Below, one piece after another: positions 34,526 through 42,152 of a stretch of 42,282 bases of DNA. The translations under genes and the position numbers were made by a program. Source of the DNA: an uncultured Draconibacterium sp. Lineage in GTDB: Bacteria > Bacteroidota > Bacteroidia > Bacteroidales > Prolixibacteraceae. The stretch covers positions 1-42,282 of the forward strand of contig CANLMQ010000045.1 in the NCBI GenBank assembly GCA_947492175.1. The letters run 5' to 3'. The notes under the pieces are model-generated. The model was given only the letters and a program-made list of their open reading frames with translations, was not told the DNA's origin and did no database searches. Each line of letters begins with the position of its first letter. The stretch's first letter is position 1.

Positions 34526-35917
34526 TTATGATGCACTGCTGATAACAACGCCGGGAGGAAGTTTAATTCCTGGAGGCATTTTAGGGCTTTTTTGTTCCTT
34601 CTCTTTTTTAGCCCGTTCTTCCGCTTCTTTAGCTTTTTTCTCTGCTTCTTTCTTTTTTATATCCTCGTAGATTTCAAATCCAACAAGTTTATATTCTTCA
34701 GCATCTGCAGGTTCAAGTAAGGTTAGTTTTTGTCCTTCTTCCAGTCCCTGGGAAATAACTACAAAGTTTTCGTTGGCTTCGCCCGTTTCAACAATTTGTT
34801 TTATCTCTTTTCCATCGGCCAGATAAACATACGAAAGACTATCATTTTTAAATATGGCTTCAATTGGGACATACATTACATCTTCCAGATAGTTTGCCTG
34901 AATAGTATTACTGGTTGTCATTGCCGGCTTTAGGTCAGGGTCGGAGCCGTTCACTTTTATTTTTACTTCAAAAACCTTAGCGTCGCTTTTTGGCATTAAT
35001 TGCCCCATGTTAGCTACTGCATCAACAACTCCCGATAATTCTTTATCAGGAAAAGCATCAATCCCTATTTTTACCTTTTGTCCTTTTTTTATTAAAGCAA
35101 TGTCTATTTCATTAATAAATGTTTTGGTAATCAGGTTATCCATGTTTGGGAAAGTGGCTATAATTGGACTCCATTGCGAAACCTGCGATCCGGTTTTTAC
35201 CGCCCCTCCCCATGGATATGTATAGTATGAAACAATGCCGGCACGCGGAGAATAAACAATTAACGATTCCATTAATTCTTCTAGTGCATCAACCCGTTCT
35301 TTTATTTGTTTGTAATTAATGAACTTGCGGTTTACCTTGTTTATTTCCTGTTGGGTTTTTAATTCGTAGGCCTGTTTGGTTTGCTCCAGTTTACGAATCG
35401 CTTTGTCGTAGTCCATACGCACTTTTTTCTGTTCTGAAGGCGATTCGTAGATCGATTCATCAACTGCAATTTTTCTTTCCTCCAGATCGAGTTCTGCATT
35501 AATAATTAAATCGCGCTGATTACTAAGAGTCAGATTTGAGTCAATTTTACTGTCGTTGTATTCCGAGAAAATTTTTTCCAGCTCGTCCATGGCATTTTTT
35601 AATTGTTCCTGAACAGCCTGGTGGTCAAGTGTCGCCACATAATCACCAGAGTCGACATAAGTTCCTTCATCAACAATATCGGTAATTGTTAACCTTGAAA
35701 TACGGGTTTGACGATCTTTCATCTTTTCAGGGATGTAGATGTTGTCAGAGTTTTCGGATTCTAGTTGACCACTGGAGTAAACAAGTACCTCAAACGGGCC
35801 TTTTTTTACTGTTGTTGTAATTTCGGAAATTCCACTTTTAGAAAGTGGAAATAGAAAAAATGCCGATAGCGGAATAGCTACGACAATAACGGCAATGAGC
35901 CAGGTTTTTCGTTTCAT
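34526..35917 (-). CDS. HlyD/MacA-type periplasmic adaptor with charged C-terminal tail
   Basis: A 463-residue membrane-fusion protein, first gene of the operon. Membrane anchor at about 5-26, barrel-sandwich half (FEVLVYSSGQLESENS), a long helical hairpin (about 105-215, including NAMDELEKIFSEYNDSK), second half (YSPRAGIVSYYTYPWG), and beta-barrel domains. The last ~45 residues are atypical: a highly charged Lys/Glu/Ala helix (KKKEAEKKAKEAEERAKKEK, about 412-431) then a Pro-rich PPGIKLPPGVV end. That tail may mediate an extra interaction but is not part of the standard adaptor fold. It lies 22 bp before the permease. No clear minus-strand promoter was seen between 35918 and 36103. Confidence 0.85.
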   Translation of the reverse strand: MKRKTWLIAVIVVAIPLSAFFLFPLSKSGISEITTTVKKGPFEVLVYSSGQLESENSDNIYIPEKMKDRQTRISRLTITDIVDEGTYVDSGDYVATLDHQAVQEQLKNAMDELEKIFSEYNDSKIDSNLTLSNQRDLIINAELDLEERKIAVDESIYESPSEQKKVRMDYDKAIRKLEQTKQAYELKTQQEINKVNRKFINYKQIKERVDALEELMESLIVYSPRAGIVSYYTYPWGGAVKTGSQVSQWSPIIATFPNMDNLITKTFINEIDIALIKKGQKVKIGIDAFPDKELSGVVDAVANMGQLMPKSDAKVFEVKIKVNGSDPDLKPAMTTSNTIQANYLEDVMYVPIEAIFKNDSLSYVYLADGKEIKQIVETGEANENFVVISQGLEEGQKLTLLEPADAEEYKLVGFEIYEDIKKKEAEKKAKEAEERAKKEKEQKSPKMPPGIKLPPGVVISSAS

Positions 35918-36103
35918 GGTTTTTGTTTTCGTTAATTTTTTGAGTTGGTGAACATAGATTTTAGATAATCAAAAAGTATGCCTTTGTTCAATTACTTCCG
36001 AAAGAAAAACGAAATATTCATGAAATATTGTTAAATACTTTAAATAAAACTAAAATTATAGTTTATTAACTGAGAAAACCGTTAGGAATGTTACTCACTA
36101 ATG

Positions 36104-37021
36104 TTATTCAAGGAGTTTATTTTTTTTCTTCTTTAAAAAACCGGCTTGTGCCAGTGTCATAACCATAACTCCTAAAACGGTAATCATTCCTCCTATAAAC
36201 TGGTGTGTTGCCGGAAAGGTATTAAAAACCAGAAAGGCGCCAATTAAAACGAAAATACCTTTTAAGCTTTGTACAATTGCCGAACGCGAAGCTTCAATAT
36301 AATTGAAAGAATAATACACGGTAAGTATTGCCAAAAATGGGCCTAAAACGGCACCAACTGCAATGTTTTTTATCGCGGAAACAGGTATTACAACAGATTG
36401 ATTGTATACAAAAAACATAATCAGCGAAAATATTAACAGCCAGATGGTACGGTTTAGATTTAATAGTTCTGGACTTAATTTTTTTACATTTAGTTTTACG
36501 GTAAGGGTGGCTATTGTTGCAAACAATGCGTTTATAAAGACTATCCCGGTACCTTTAATAAATAATGTTTTTAGCGATGCTCCACCCTGATAACTGATAA
36601 TAAAAGCACCCGACAAAGCCAGAATTACTCCAATAATTTCTATCCAGCCAAAACGTTCTTTCAATAAAAATATACCTCCCAATGTAACCATTACAGGAAA
36701 CATATTTCCAAGGAACGAAGTGACAGATGGATCGGGAATTATGTTTATAGAAATAAAAAACGATGTTGTGGTTAATATTTCAAGTATGCCTAAAGTAATT
36801 AAAATACGAACCTGTTTTTTTGTTAATAATTTTATTTGTTTTAGTTTTCCTCTCTGCCAGGAATAAAGAAAACTTAGAGCGGCCCCAATGGAAAACCAAT
36901 ATAGTCCAAACTGTGCTAAATGAACCTCGTTTAAGGCCGCTTTACTAAAAATATAGACATTAGAAAAAGAGAGTGTTGCAAGGAGTGCAAAAAGGTATCC
37001 TTTTAATGTATTTGATCTCAT
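36104..37021 (-). CDS. DMT-superfamily transporter (EamA type)
   Basis: A 305-residue inner-membrane protein with ten predicted membrane helices arranged as two EamA repeats. Typical features are SFSNVYIFSKAAL near the N terminus, the repeat boundary after YQGGASL, and PFLAILTVYYSFNYIEASRSAIVQSLKGIFVLIGAFL in the second repeat. EamA carriers export or import small metabolites such as amino acids or nucleotide sugars; the substrate is not predictable here. The open frame extends to an ATG at 37093, but those 24 extra residues come from a GC-rich intergenic hairpin and lack hydrophobicity; ATG 37021 gives MRSNTLKGYLFALLATLSF and is preferred. Monocistronic. Confidence 0.8.
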   Translation of the reverse strand: MRSNTLKGYLFALLATLSFSNVYIFSKAALNEVHLAQFGLYWFSIGAALSFLYSWQRGKLKQIKLLTKKQVRILITLGILEILTTTSFFISINIIPDPSVTSFLGNMFPVMVTLGGIFLLKERFGWIEIIGVILALSGAFIISYQGGASLKTLFIKGTGIVFINALFATIATLTVKLNVKKLSPELLNLNRTIWLLIFSLIMFFVYNQSVVIPVSAIKNIAVGAVLGPFLAILTVYYSFNYIEASRSAIVQSLKGIFVLIGAFLVFNTFPATHQFIGGMITVLGVMVMTLAQAGFLKKKKNKLLE

Positions 37022-37413
37022 CTGGTTATAACTGTTTATTTTTAATGTAACAGATGCCTGTCCGGCTTGTGCGGCCAGACGGAGAACTCTCACAGATGAA
37101 AATCTTCGTATGTATGAATATTTTTATCATGGTCGATTCATTTGTTAAATTTCAATTTTAGATAAGCTTAAAACTCAATCCTACAGATGAAATCCTTCAT
37201 CTATAAGACTTTCATTAAAGTTCTCTATTCGTTTCGGGTAACTCCGGAACAAGAATTTCATGATTGTTATGTGGCGCTAAAGATAGAAAAAGAAGCACAT
37301 TTATTTCTCTGGTGGGAATTTAAGGTTTTTCTGAATTGAATTTTTTGGATTAAAAGCCTGATATTTTGTAACTTGTATCATCTTTTTTAATTAAACCATC
37401 AAATCAAATCATC
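37022..37413. other. Divergent intergenic region with two hairpins
   Basis: 392 bp between the EamA gene and the unknown membrane-protein gene. It holds a GC-rich imperfect hairpin, GTCCGGC (37060-37066) with GCCAGAC (37074-37080), and a perfect one, AGATGAA (37185-37191) with TTCATCT (37196-37202). The heptamer ACAGATG occurs at 37050, 37092 and 37183. No confident promoter was found. Confidence 0.4.
37187..37339 (+). CDS. Possible 50-residue small ORF
   Basis: An ATG-started frame of 50 codons (MKSFIYKTFIKVLYSFRVTP...) within the intergenic region, with mixed basic and hydrophobic residues and no signal peptide or known motif. Its ATG lies in the AGATGAA hairpin. It could equally be chance or a remnant; only the open frame supports it. 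Confidence 0.15.
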   Translation: MKSFIYKTFIKVLYSFRVTPEQEFHDCYVALKIEKEAHLFLWWEFKVFLN

Positions 37414-38367
37414 ATGAAACCAAAAACAGACAAACCCTTTGCCGGTAAAAAGGCAGAAAAAAGAACAACAAATTTTGCTATTCGCTGGCGACGTTTATTT
37501 TTTGTGAATTATTCGCCGCGCTACATCAGGCTGAAAGGCGATTTGTGCACTTATAAAAAACATTTGGAGGCACTATCTGCAAAACCTAATGACGGTACGT
37601 ACGAGAAAGGCTGGATTGCGGATGCTATGAAACTTTGTGACGATGCAGTGCAAAAATTAAGCAAAGTAAGGATTGATGAGGGCTGGAAACTACTACACGA
37701 AGCACAACGAATGGAAGTATACAGTAATCAGGAATATCGTCATGCCACAATAATTCAACTTCGCGAAGAGGCTGTAAAACTAAATAAATGGAGAATGGAT
37801 TCGATATACAAAATAGTGGGATACAAAGACGATGATGCTAAAGTAGATAAAGTTGGTGCTGCCGAACTGGAGCTGGCTCTTCAACTTCGCGACGAACATT
37901 ACCACAGCCTGTATTACACAAACCGTTTGACCCGGGGCCAGTTTAACCGTTTGTTTTTTATTTTGGGGTTAATAATTGCTTTAATACTTTGGTATGTATG
38001 CGCCACAGGAATTTCTACAAGAACAGATATGAGTCAGATGAACGCGAGTAATCTTATCGGAATTTTACTTTTAGGATCGCTTGGAGCTACAACAAGTACC
38101 ATTTTTCATTTCCGAAACTCGCAAAGTTCGTCGCGTATTCCCGAAATAATCAGCAATAATTCAATTACTATGAGCCGGATTTTTGTAGGCGCCGGCTTTT
38201 CTTTCTTCGTTTTTATTTTTCTGAATTCCACAATTGCTCAGACCATCGATATCTTTAAATTTAAGCTCGACAGTTGCTACGAATTTTTTACCATAGCTTT
38301 TGTGTCAGGATTCTCCGAAAGGTTCGCATTAAACAGTATTCAAAAAATTATTGGCAAAAAAGAGTAG
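37414..38367 (+). CDS. Unknown four-helix membrane protein with soluble N-terminal half
   Basis: A 317-residue protein I do not recognise. Residues 1-40 are strongly basic (KPFAGKKAEKR, RWRRLFF); 40-170 look alpha-helical and soluble, with conserved-looking Trp/Lys/Glu pattern (GWKLLHEAQRMEVYSNQEYRH). Four hydrophobic segments follow at about 179-200, 212-230, 255-273 and 288-299, and the C terminus carries GFSERFALNSI (299-309). A GFSER sequence at the end of a small membrane bundle recurs in several uncharacterised bacterial membrane proteins, from memory only. Topology would leave the N-terminal half in the cytoplasm. It is followed 54 bp later by a small membrane protein on the same strand, possibly cotranscribed. 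Confidence 0.7.
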   Translation: MKPKTDKPFAGKKAEKRTTNFAIRWRRLFFVNYSPRYIRLKGDLCTYKKHLEALSAKPNDGTYEKGWIADAMKLCDDAVQKLSKVRIDEGWKLLHEAQRMEVYSNQEYRHATIIQLREEAVKLNKWRMDSIYKIVGYKDDDAKVDKVGAAELELALQLRDEHYHSLYYTNRLTRGQFNRLFFILGLIIALILWYVCATGISTRTDMSQMNASNLIGILLLGSLGATTSTIFHFRNSQSSSRIPEIISNNSITMSRIFVGAGFSFFVFIFLNSTIAQTIDIFKFKLDSCYEFFTIAFVSGFSERFALNSIQKIIGKKE

Positions 38368-38421
38368 GATAATTCATTCAAATTGTTAGTTTTAACCTCA
38401 TTAAACGCTAAAGTTTATATT

Positions 38422-38607
38422 ATGTCGAAATCCCGAAAAACACTTATTGTTACATTTTTAGTGCTTGGCGCAGCACTTATTTATGGTAGTTTTTATTTCA
38501 AGTCTCATTACAATACCAACAAAGTCTGCTGTGTTTATGCATTTGGTGGAGTTGTTATGGCTATAACTGCGTTGGTACTTACCATCAGGAAGCCAAAATT
38601 TAAATAA
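38422..38607 (+). CDS. Small two-helix membrane protein
   Basis: A 61-residue protein, MSKSRKTLIVTFLVLGAALI at the N terminus, with two hydrophobic helices (about 7-24 and 37-54) separated by a polar turn containing a Cys-Cys pair (NKVCCVYAF), and a basic end (IRKPKFK). ATG 38422 is preferred over an in-frame TTG at 38383. No family recognised. Its position 54 bp after the larger membrane protein suggests a shared transcript, but nothing proves a functional link. Confidence 0.5.
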   Translation: MSKSRKTLIVTFLVLGAALIYGSFYFKSHYNTNKVCCVYAFGGVVMAITALVLTIRKPKFK

Positions 38608-39010
38608 GCAGAATTCTTTGAGAAGTTTCTCTCTTCGGAATCTGACATTCTGGAAATTTGCATAATTGATAAAATGAGTGATTCCAATTCATCGATATTC
38701 AGACGCGTAAACAGATTTGTGATGCCCTGTTTGTAATAGTTTTATTTTCTTTCTTAACCCAACATTAACCTTTACCAAACATAAATCTGCAATCAGCATA
38801 ATCCATTATCTTTGTATCAATTAAATGAAACGAGCATGAGAAAGTCTTCACACATAAGCGAATGATTATAATCATACGAGTTCCATCTGTTACCATAAAA
38901 AATTGACAATTATAAACAGATAAAATTATTAATCAACGGAAAGCTGGTTAAGTGTTTTGGGATTACGTTTCCAATTTTGCTTTTCCAACTTCCAACCAAA
39001 ATAAAGATTT
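38608..39010 (+). promoter_or_regulatory. Long upstream region of pgi with promoter and palindrome
   Basis: 403 bp without a gene. TATCTTTG at 38807-38814 is a perfect -7 element, giving a leader of about 190 nt for pgi. Inside the leader is a perfect 14-bp palindrome, ATGATTATAATCAT (38862-38875), and the 11-mer GTTCCATCTGT (38880-38890), which recurs at 40793-40803. The -33 element is weak. Confidence 0.45.
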
Positions 39011-40657
39011 ATGCTGCCAAAAATTAATCCGATGGAAACCAAAGCCTGGAACAAACTGGAAGAAATGTATTTCGAGTTTGAAGGCACACACATGAAAGAG
39101 CTTTTTGCTGCTGATGCCGGGCGTTTCGAAAAATATTCGTTGAAGTTTGAAGATATTCTGGTTGACTTTTCAAAAAATATTTTAAATGATGAGGTAAAAA
39201 CAACCTTGCTTGAGCTTGCCGAAGAATGTGGTTTAAAAGAAGCCATTTCTGCCATGTTTAAAGGTAAAAAGATAAATGTTACTGAAGACCGTGCTGTGCT
39301 TCATACAGCCTTGCGTAACCGTAGCAATACACCAATACTGGTAGATGGCGAAGATGTAATGCCCGAAGTAAATGCGGTACTCGATCAAATGAAAGTTTTT
39401 ACCGATAGAGTAATATCAGGAGAATGGAAAGGGTATACCGGTAAAGAAATTACAGATATTGTGAACATTGGCATTGGTGGTTCCGATCTTGGTCCTTTAA
39501 TGGTAACCGAGGCTTTAAAACCTTACAAAAACAGATTAAATCTGCATTTTGTATCGAATGTGGATGGTACGCACATTGCCGAAACTGTGAAAGCTGTAAA
39601 CCCGGAAACTACATTGTTTATTGTGGCTTCAAAAACATTTACAACACAGGAAACCATGACCAATGCCAACTCGGCAAAAGACTGGTTCCTGGCTTCGGCA
39701 AAAGAAATCGGGCATGTGGCAAAACACTTTGTGGCTGTTTCTACCAATGCAGAGGCGGTTGCAGCATTCGGAATTGATACTGCTAACATGTTCCGCTTCT
39801 GGAACTGGGTTGGCGGACGTTATTCGTTGTGGTCGGCTATTGGCTTAAGCATTATGCTTGGAATTGGTTACGATAACTACATTGCGTTGTTGGAAGGTTC
39901 CCATGCCATGGACAAACATTTTAACGAAACCGAATTTGATAAAAACATCCCGGTAATTTTAGCTTTAATCGGAATTTGGTACAACAATTTCTATGGTGCC
40001 GAAAGTGAAGCTATTTTGCCTTACGACCAGTACATGCACCGTTTTTCAGCGTACTTCCAGCAAGGAAATATGGAAAGTAACGGAAAATACGTAGATCGTA
40101 ACGGCGAACAGGTTGATTACCAAACCGGCCCGATTATCTGGGGTGAACCCGGAACAAATGGCCAGCACGCTTTTTACCAGTTGATTCACCAGGGAACCAA
40201 ATTAATTCCCTGCGATTTTATTGCATCAGCAATCAACCACAATAAGGTGAGCGATCATCATCCGAAATTACTGGCCAACTTTTTTGCTCAAACCGAAGCT
40301 ATGATGGTGGGTAAAACCGAAGAGCAGGTGGTTGCCGAATTAAAAGCAGCCGGCAAATCGGAAGAAGAAATAAAAGAACTTACACCATTTAAAGTGTTTA
40401 TGGGAAATATCCCAACCAACTCGATTTTGGTTAAACAACTAACTCCGCGTGTTTTGGGAGCTTTAATTGCCATGTACGAGCATAAAATATTCGCACAGGG
40501 AATTATCTGGAACATTTACAGTTTCGACCAGTGGGGAGTAGAACTGGGAAAACAACTGGCAAATGCTATTTTGCCCGAGTTAAACTCCGACGAAAAAGTT
40601 ACAGGTCACGATGCATCAACAAATGGGTTGATTAATGCCTGGAAAGAAATGAAATAA
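39011..40657 (+). CDS. pgi: Glucose-6-phosphate isomerase
   Basis: A 548-residue cytoplasmic enzyme interconverting glucose 6-phosphate and fructose 6-phosphate in glycolysis and gluconeogenesis. Signatures: VNIGIGGSDLGPLM (151-164), the PGI motif GGRYSLWSAIGL (about 269-280), GNMESNGK with the catalytic Glu, NGQHAFYQLIHQG with the catalytic His, and SFDQWGVELGKQLAN with the conserved Lys near the C terminus. Full family length (E. coli 549). ATG 39011 gives the expected MLPKINP N terminus. Monocistronic, followed by a terminator. Confidence 0.97.
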   Translation: MLPKINPMETKAWNKLEEMYFEFEGTHMKELFAADAGRFEKYSLKFEDILVDFSKNILNDEVKTTLLELAEECGLKEAISAMFKGKKINVTEDRAVLHTALRNRSNTPILVDGEDVMPEVNAVLDQMKVFTDRVISGEWKGYTGKEITDIVNIGIGGSDLGPLMVTEALKPYKNRLNLHFVSNVDGTHIAETVKAVNPETTLFIVASKTFTTQETMTNANSAKDWFLASAKEIGHVAKHFVAVSTNAEAVAAFGIDTANMFRFWNWVGGRYSLWSAIGLSIMLGIGYDNYIALLEGSHAMDKHFNETEFDKNIPVILALIGIWYNNFYGAESEAILPYDQYMHRFSAYFQQGNMESNGKYVDRNGEQVDYQTGPIIWGEPGTNGQHAFYQLIHQGTKLIPCDFIASAINHNKVSDHHPKLLANFFAQTEAMMVGKTEEQVVAELKAAGKSEEEIKELTPFKVFMGNIPTNSILVKQLTPRVLGALIAMYEHKIFAQGIIWNIYSFDQWGVELGKQLANAILPELNSDEKVTGHDASTNGLINAWKEMK

Positions 40658-40678
40658 AAGAATTCAGCTTAGTTGAAG

Positions 40679-40710
40679 AATGCCGTTACATTATTGTTTC
40701 GGCATTTTTT
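40679..40710 (+). terminator. Rho-independent terminator of pgi
   Basis: AATGCCG (40679-40685) pairs with CGGCATT (40700-40706) around a 14-nt loop, followed by T residues to 40710, 21 bp after the pgi stop. Confidence 0.75.
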
Positions 40711-40780
40711 ATGAAACGAACATGTAATTTTTTATTCAAAAATTACAAAAATAGGAATGAATAAATTTTATTTGAGAGCT

Positions 40781-40803
40781 ACGGATGGAGCGGTTCCATC
40801 TGT
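40781..40803. repeat. Imperfect hairpin just left of the repeat block
   Basis: ACGGATGGA (40781-40789) can pair with TCCATCTGT (40795-40803), nine pairs with one G-T. Its right part contains GTTCCATCTGT, also present at 38880-38890. It precedes the first long direct repeat by 17 bp and may belong to the same element. Confidence 0.45.
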
Positions 40804-40820
40804 AAAGTTTGACTTTTTTG

Positions 40821-41472
40821 CTTCGTTTTTGCGTCAAGGCAAAAATGAAGGCCTCCGGCAGGATCGGAAATAACTTTCCAGTTAAAGCAGTTTATTTGGG
40901 TTGAAGCCCCTGTACTTTCAGGTATCACTAACCCCAGTCTTAAGCCTGGGGTTAATCAAAGAAGAAAAGCCGGGGCTTTAGCCCATAAACATTCCAATCC
41001 CCCTTCGCCAGGCTACGCTTTATACACATCTTTTAGGCATGCTTCAAAGACAGCTTGCGATGTCGTCCGGGAAAAGGTCAGAGCGTTGAACAACTTGCTT
41101 CGCCGGACAAGTTTGTTGTGCCCGATTTTCCCGGCGTTTCCTGCCTTCGCTGCACTCCGGCAGGCACACCGGGTTATTCACGTTTGACGCCGCCAGCGTC
41201 AGAAAATCCCGGAGGGATTAAATGTGACTAGCCCCGGGTAAACGATCCGTCCGTCAGCTGACGGACAGAGAGTACAACCCGGGGTAATGGTAAAGGGTAT
41301 TAAAAGGCGCATTCATTCAGTAGTTCAGAAAACAGGCATTCCATGCGCCGCATCTCAGGGGCAGTTTAGGAAATAGTATCTGTAAATATTTGTGTATAAA
41401 TGATAGCTTCGCCAATCAATTTCCATTTCCTTTCAGAACAGTCTAAAATAACCAGCATAACCTTATTCGAGG
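40821..41472. repeat. Long direct repeat, copy 1 (652 bp)
   Basis: Matches 41501-42152 base for base except for 9 substitutions and no gaps (compared by eye; offset 680). It opens with an inverted repeat, CTTCGTTTTTG (40821-40831) against CAAAAATGAAG (40840-40850). REP-like palindromes follow: GGGtTGAAGCCC around 40898-40909, AACCCCAG...CTGGGGTT around 40930-40953 and GGGCTTTAGCCC around 40974-40983. Larger nested stems come after these, including CCGGGAAAA (41067-41075) with TTTTCCCGG (41126-41134), TGACGC with GCGTCA near 41185-41200, and AATCCC (41205-41210) with GGGATT (41214-41219). It is visibly richer in G+C than the host genes and carries no confident coding sequence. Most likely a REP/MITE-like repetitive element. 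Confidence 0.9.
41232..41284. repeat. Nested palindrome in repeat copy 1
   Basis: Outer arms CCCCGGGT (41232-41239) and ACCCGGGG (41277-41284) enclose a perfect 18-bp palindrome, GTCCGTCAGCTGACGGAC (41249-41266). The equivalent in copy 2 is 41912-41964, where one central base differs (CAGATG) so the inner palindrome is imperfect there. Confidence 0.85.
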
Positions 41473-41500
41473 CCTTGAGCTCGGAAATGCCTTCCTCGTT

Positions 41501-42152
41501 CTTCGTTTTTGCGTCAAGGCAAAAATGAAGGCCTCCGGCAGGATCGGAAATAACTTTCCAGTTAAAGCAGTTTATTTGGGCTGAAGCCCCTGTACTTTCA
41601 GGTATCACTAACCCCAGTCTTAAGCCTGGGGTTAATCAAAGAAGAAAAGCCGGGGCTTTAGCCCATAAACATTCCAATCCCCCTTCGCCAGGCTACGCTT
41701 TATACACATCTTTTAGGCATGCTTCAAAGACAGCTTGCGATGTCGTCCGGGAAAAGGTCAGAGCGTTGAACAACTTGCTTCGCCGGACAAGTTTGTTGTG
41801 CTCGAATTTCCCGGTGTTTCCTGCCTTTGCTGCACTCCGGCAGGCACACCGGGTTATTCACGTTTGACGCCGCCAGCGTCAGAAAATCCCGGAGGGATTA
41901 AATGTGACTAGCCCCGGGTAAACGATCCGTCCGTCAGATGACGGACAGAGAGTACAACCCGGGGTAATGGTAAAGGGTATTAAAAGGCGCATTCATTCAG
42001 TAGTTCAGAAAACAGGCATTCCATGCGCCGCATCTCAGGGGCAGTTTAGGAAATAGGATCCGTAAATATTTGTGTATAAAGGATAGCTTCGCCAATCAAT
42101 TTCCATTTCCTTTCAGAACAGTCTAAAATAACCAGCATAACCTTATTCGAGG
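41501..42152. repeat. Long direct repeat, copy 2 (652 bp)
   Basis: Second copy of the 40821-41472 unit, separated from it by 28 bp (41473-41500). Differences from copy 1 lie at copy-1 positions 40901, 41122, 41126, 41135, 41148, 41258, 41377, 41381 and 41401. In this copy the first REP-like palindrome is intact (GGGCTGAAGCCC at 41578-41589). The match ends exactly after CCTTATTCGAGG; beyond 42152 the sequences are unrelated. Confidence 0.9.

Noticed and set aside
37022..37093. N-terminal extension of the EamA transporter to ATG 37093
   Set aside because: The extra residues are encoded by a GC-rich hairpin and precede the first membrane helix without adding a signal or helix.
41366..41608. 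80-codon minus-strand frame spanning the junction of the two repeats, as a gene
   Set aside because: It is assembled from the end of one repeat, the linker and the start of the next, so it is unlikely to be a real independent gene; discussed only as a finding.
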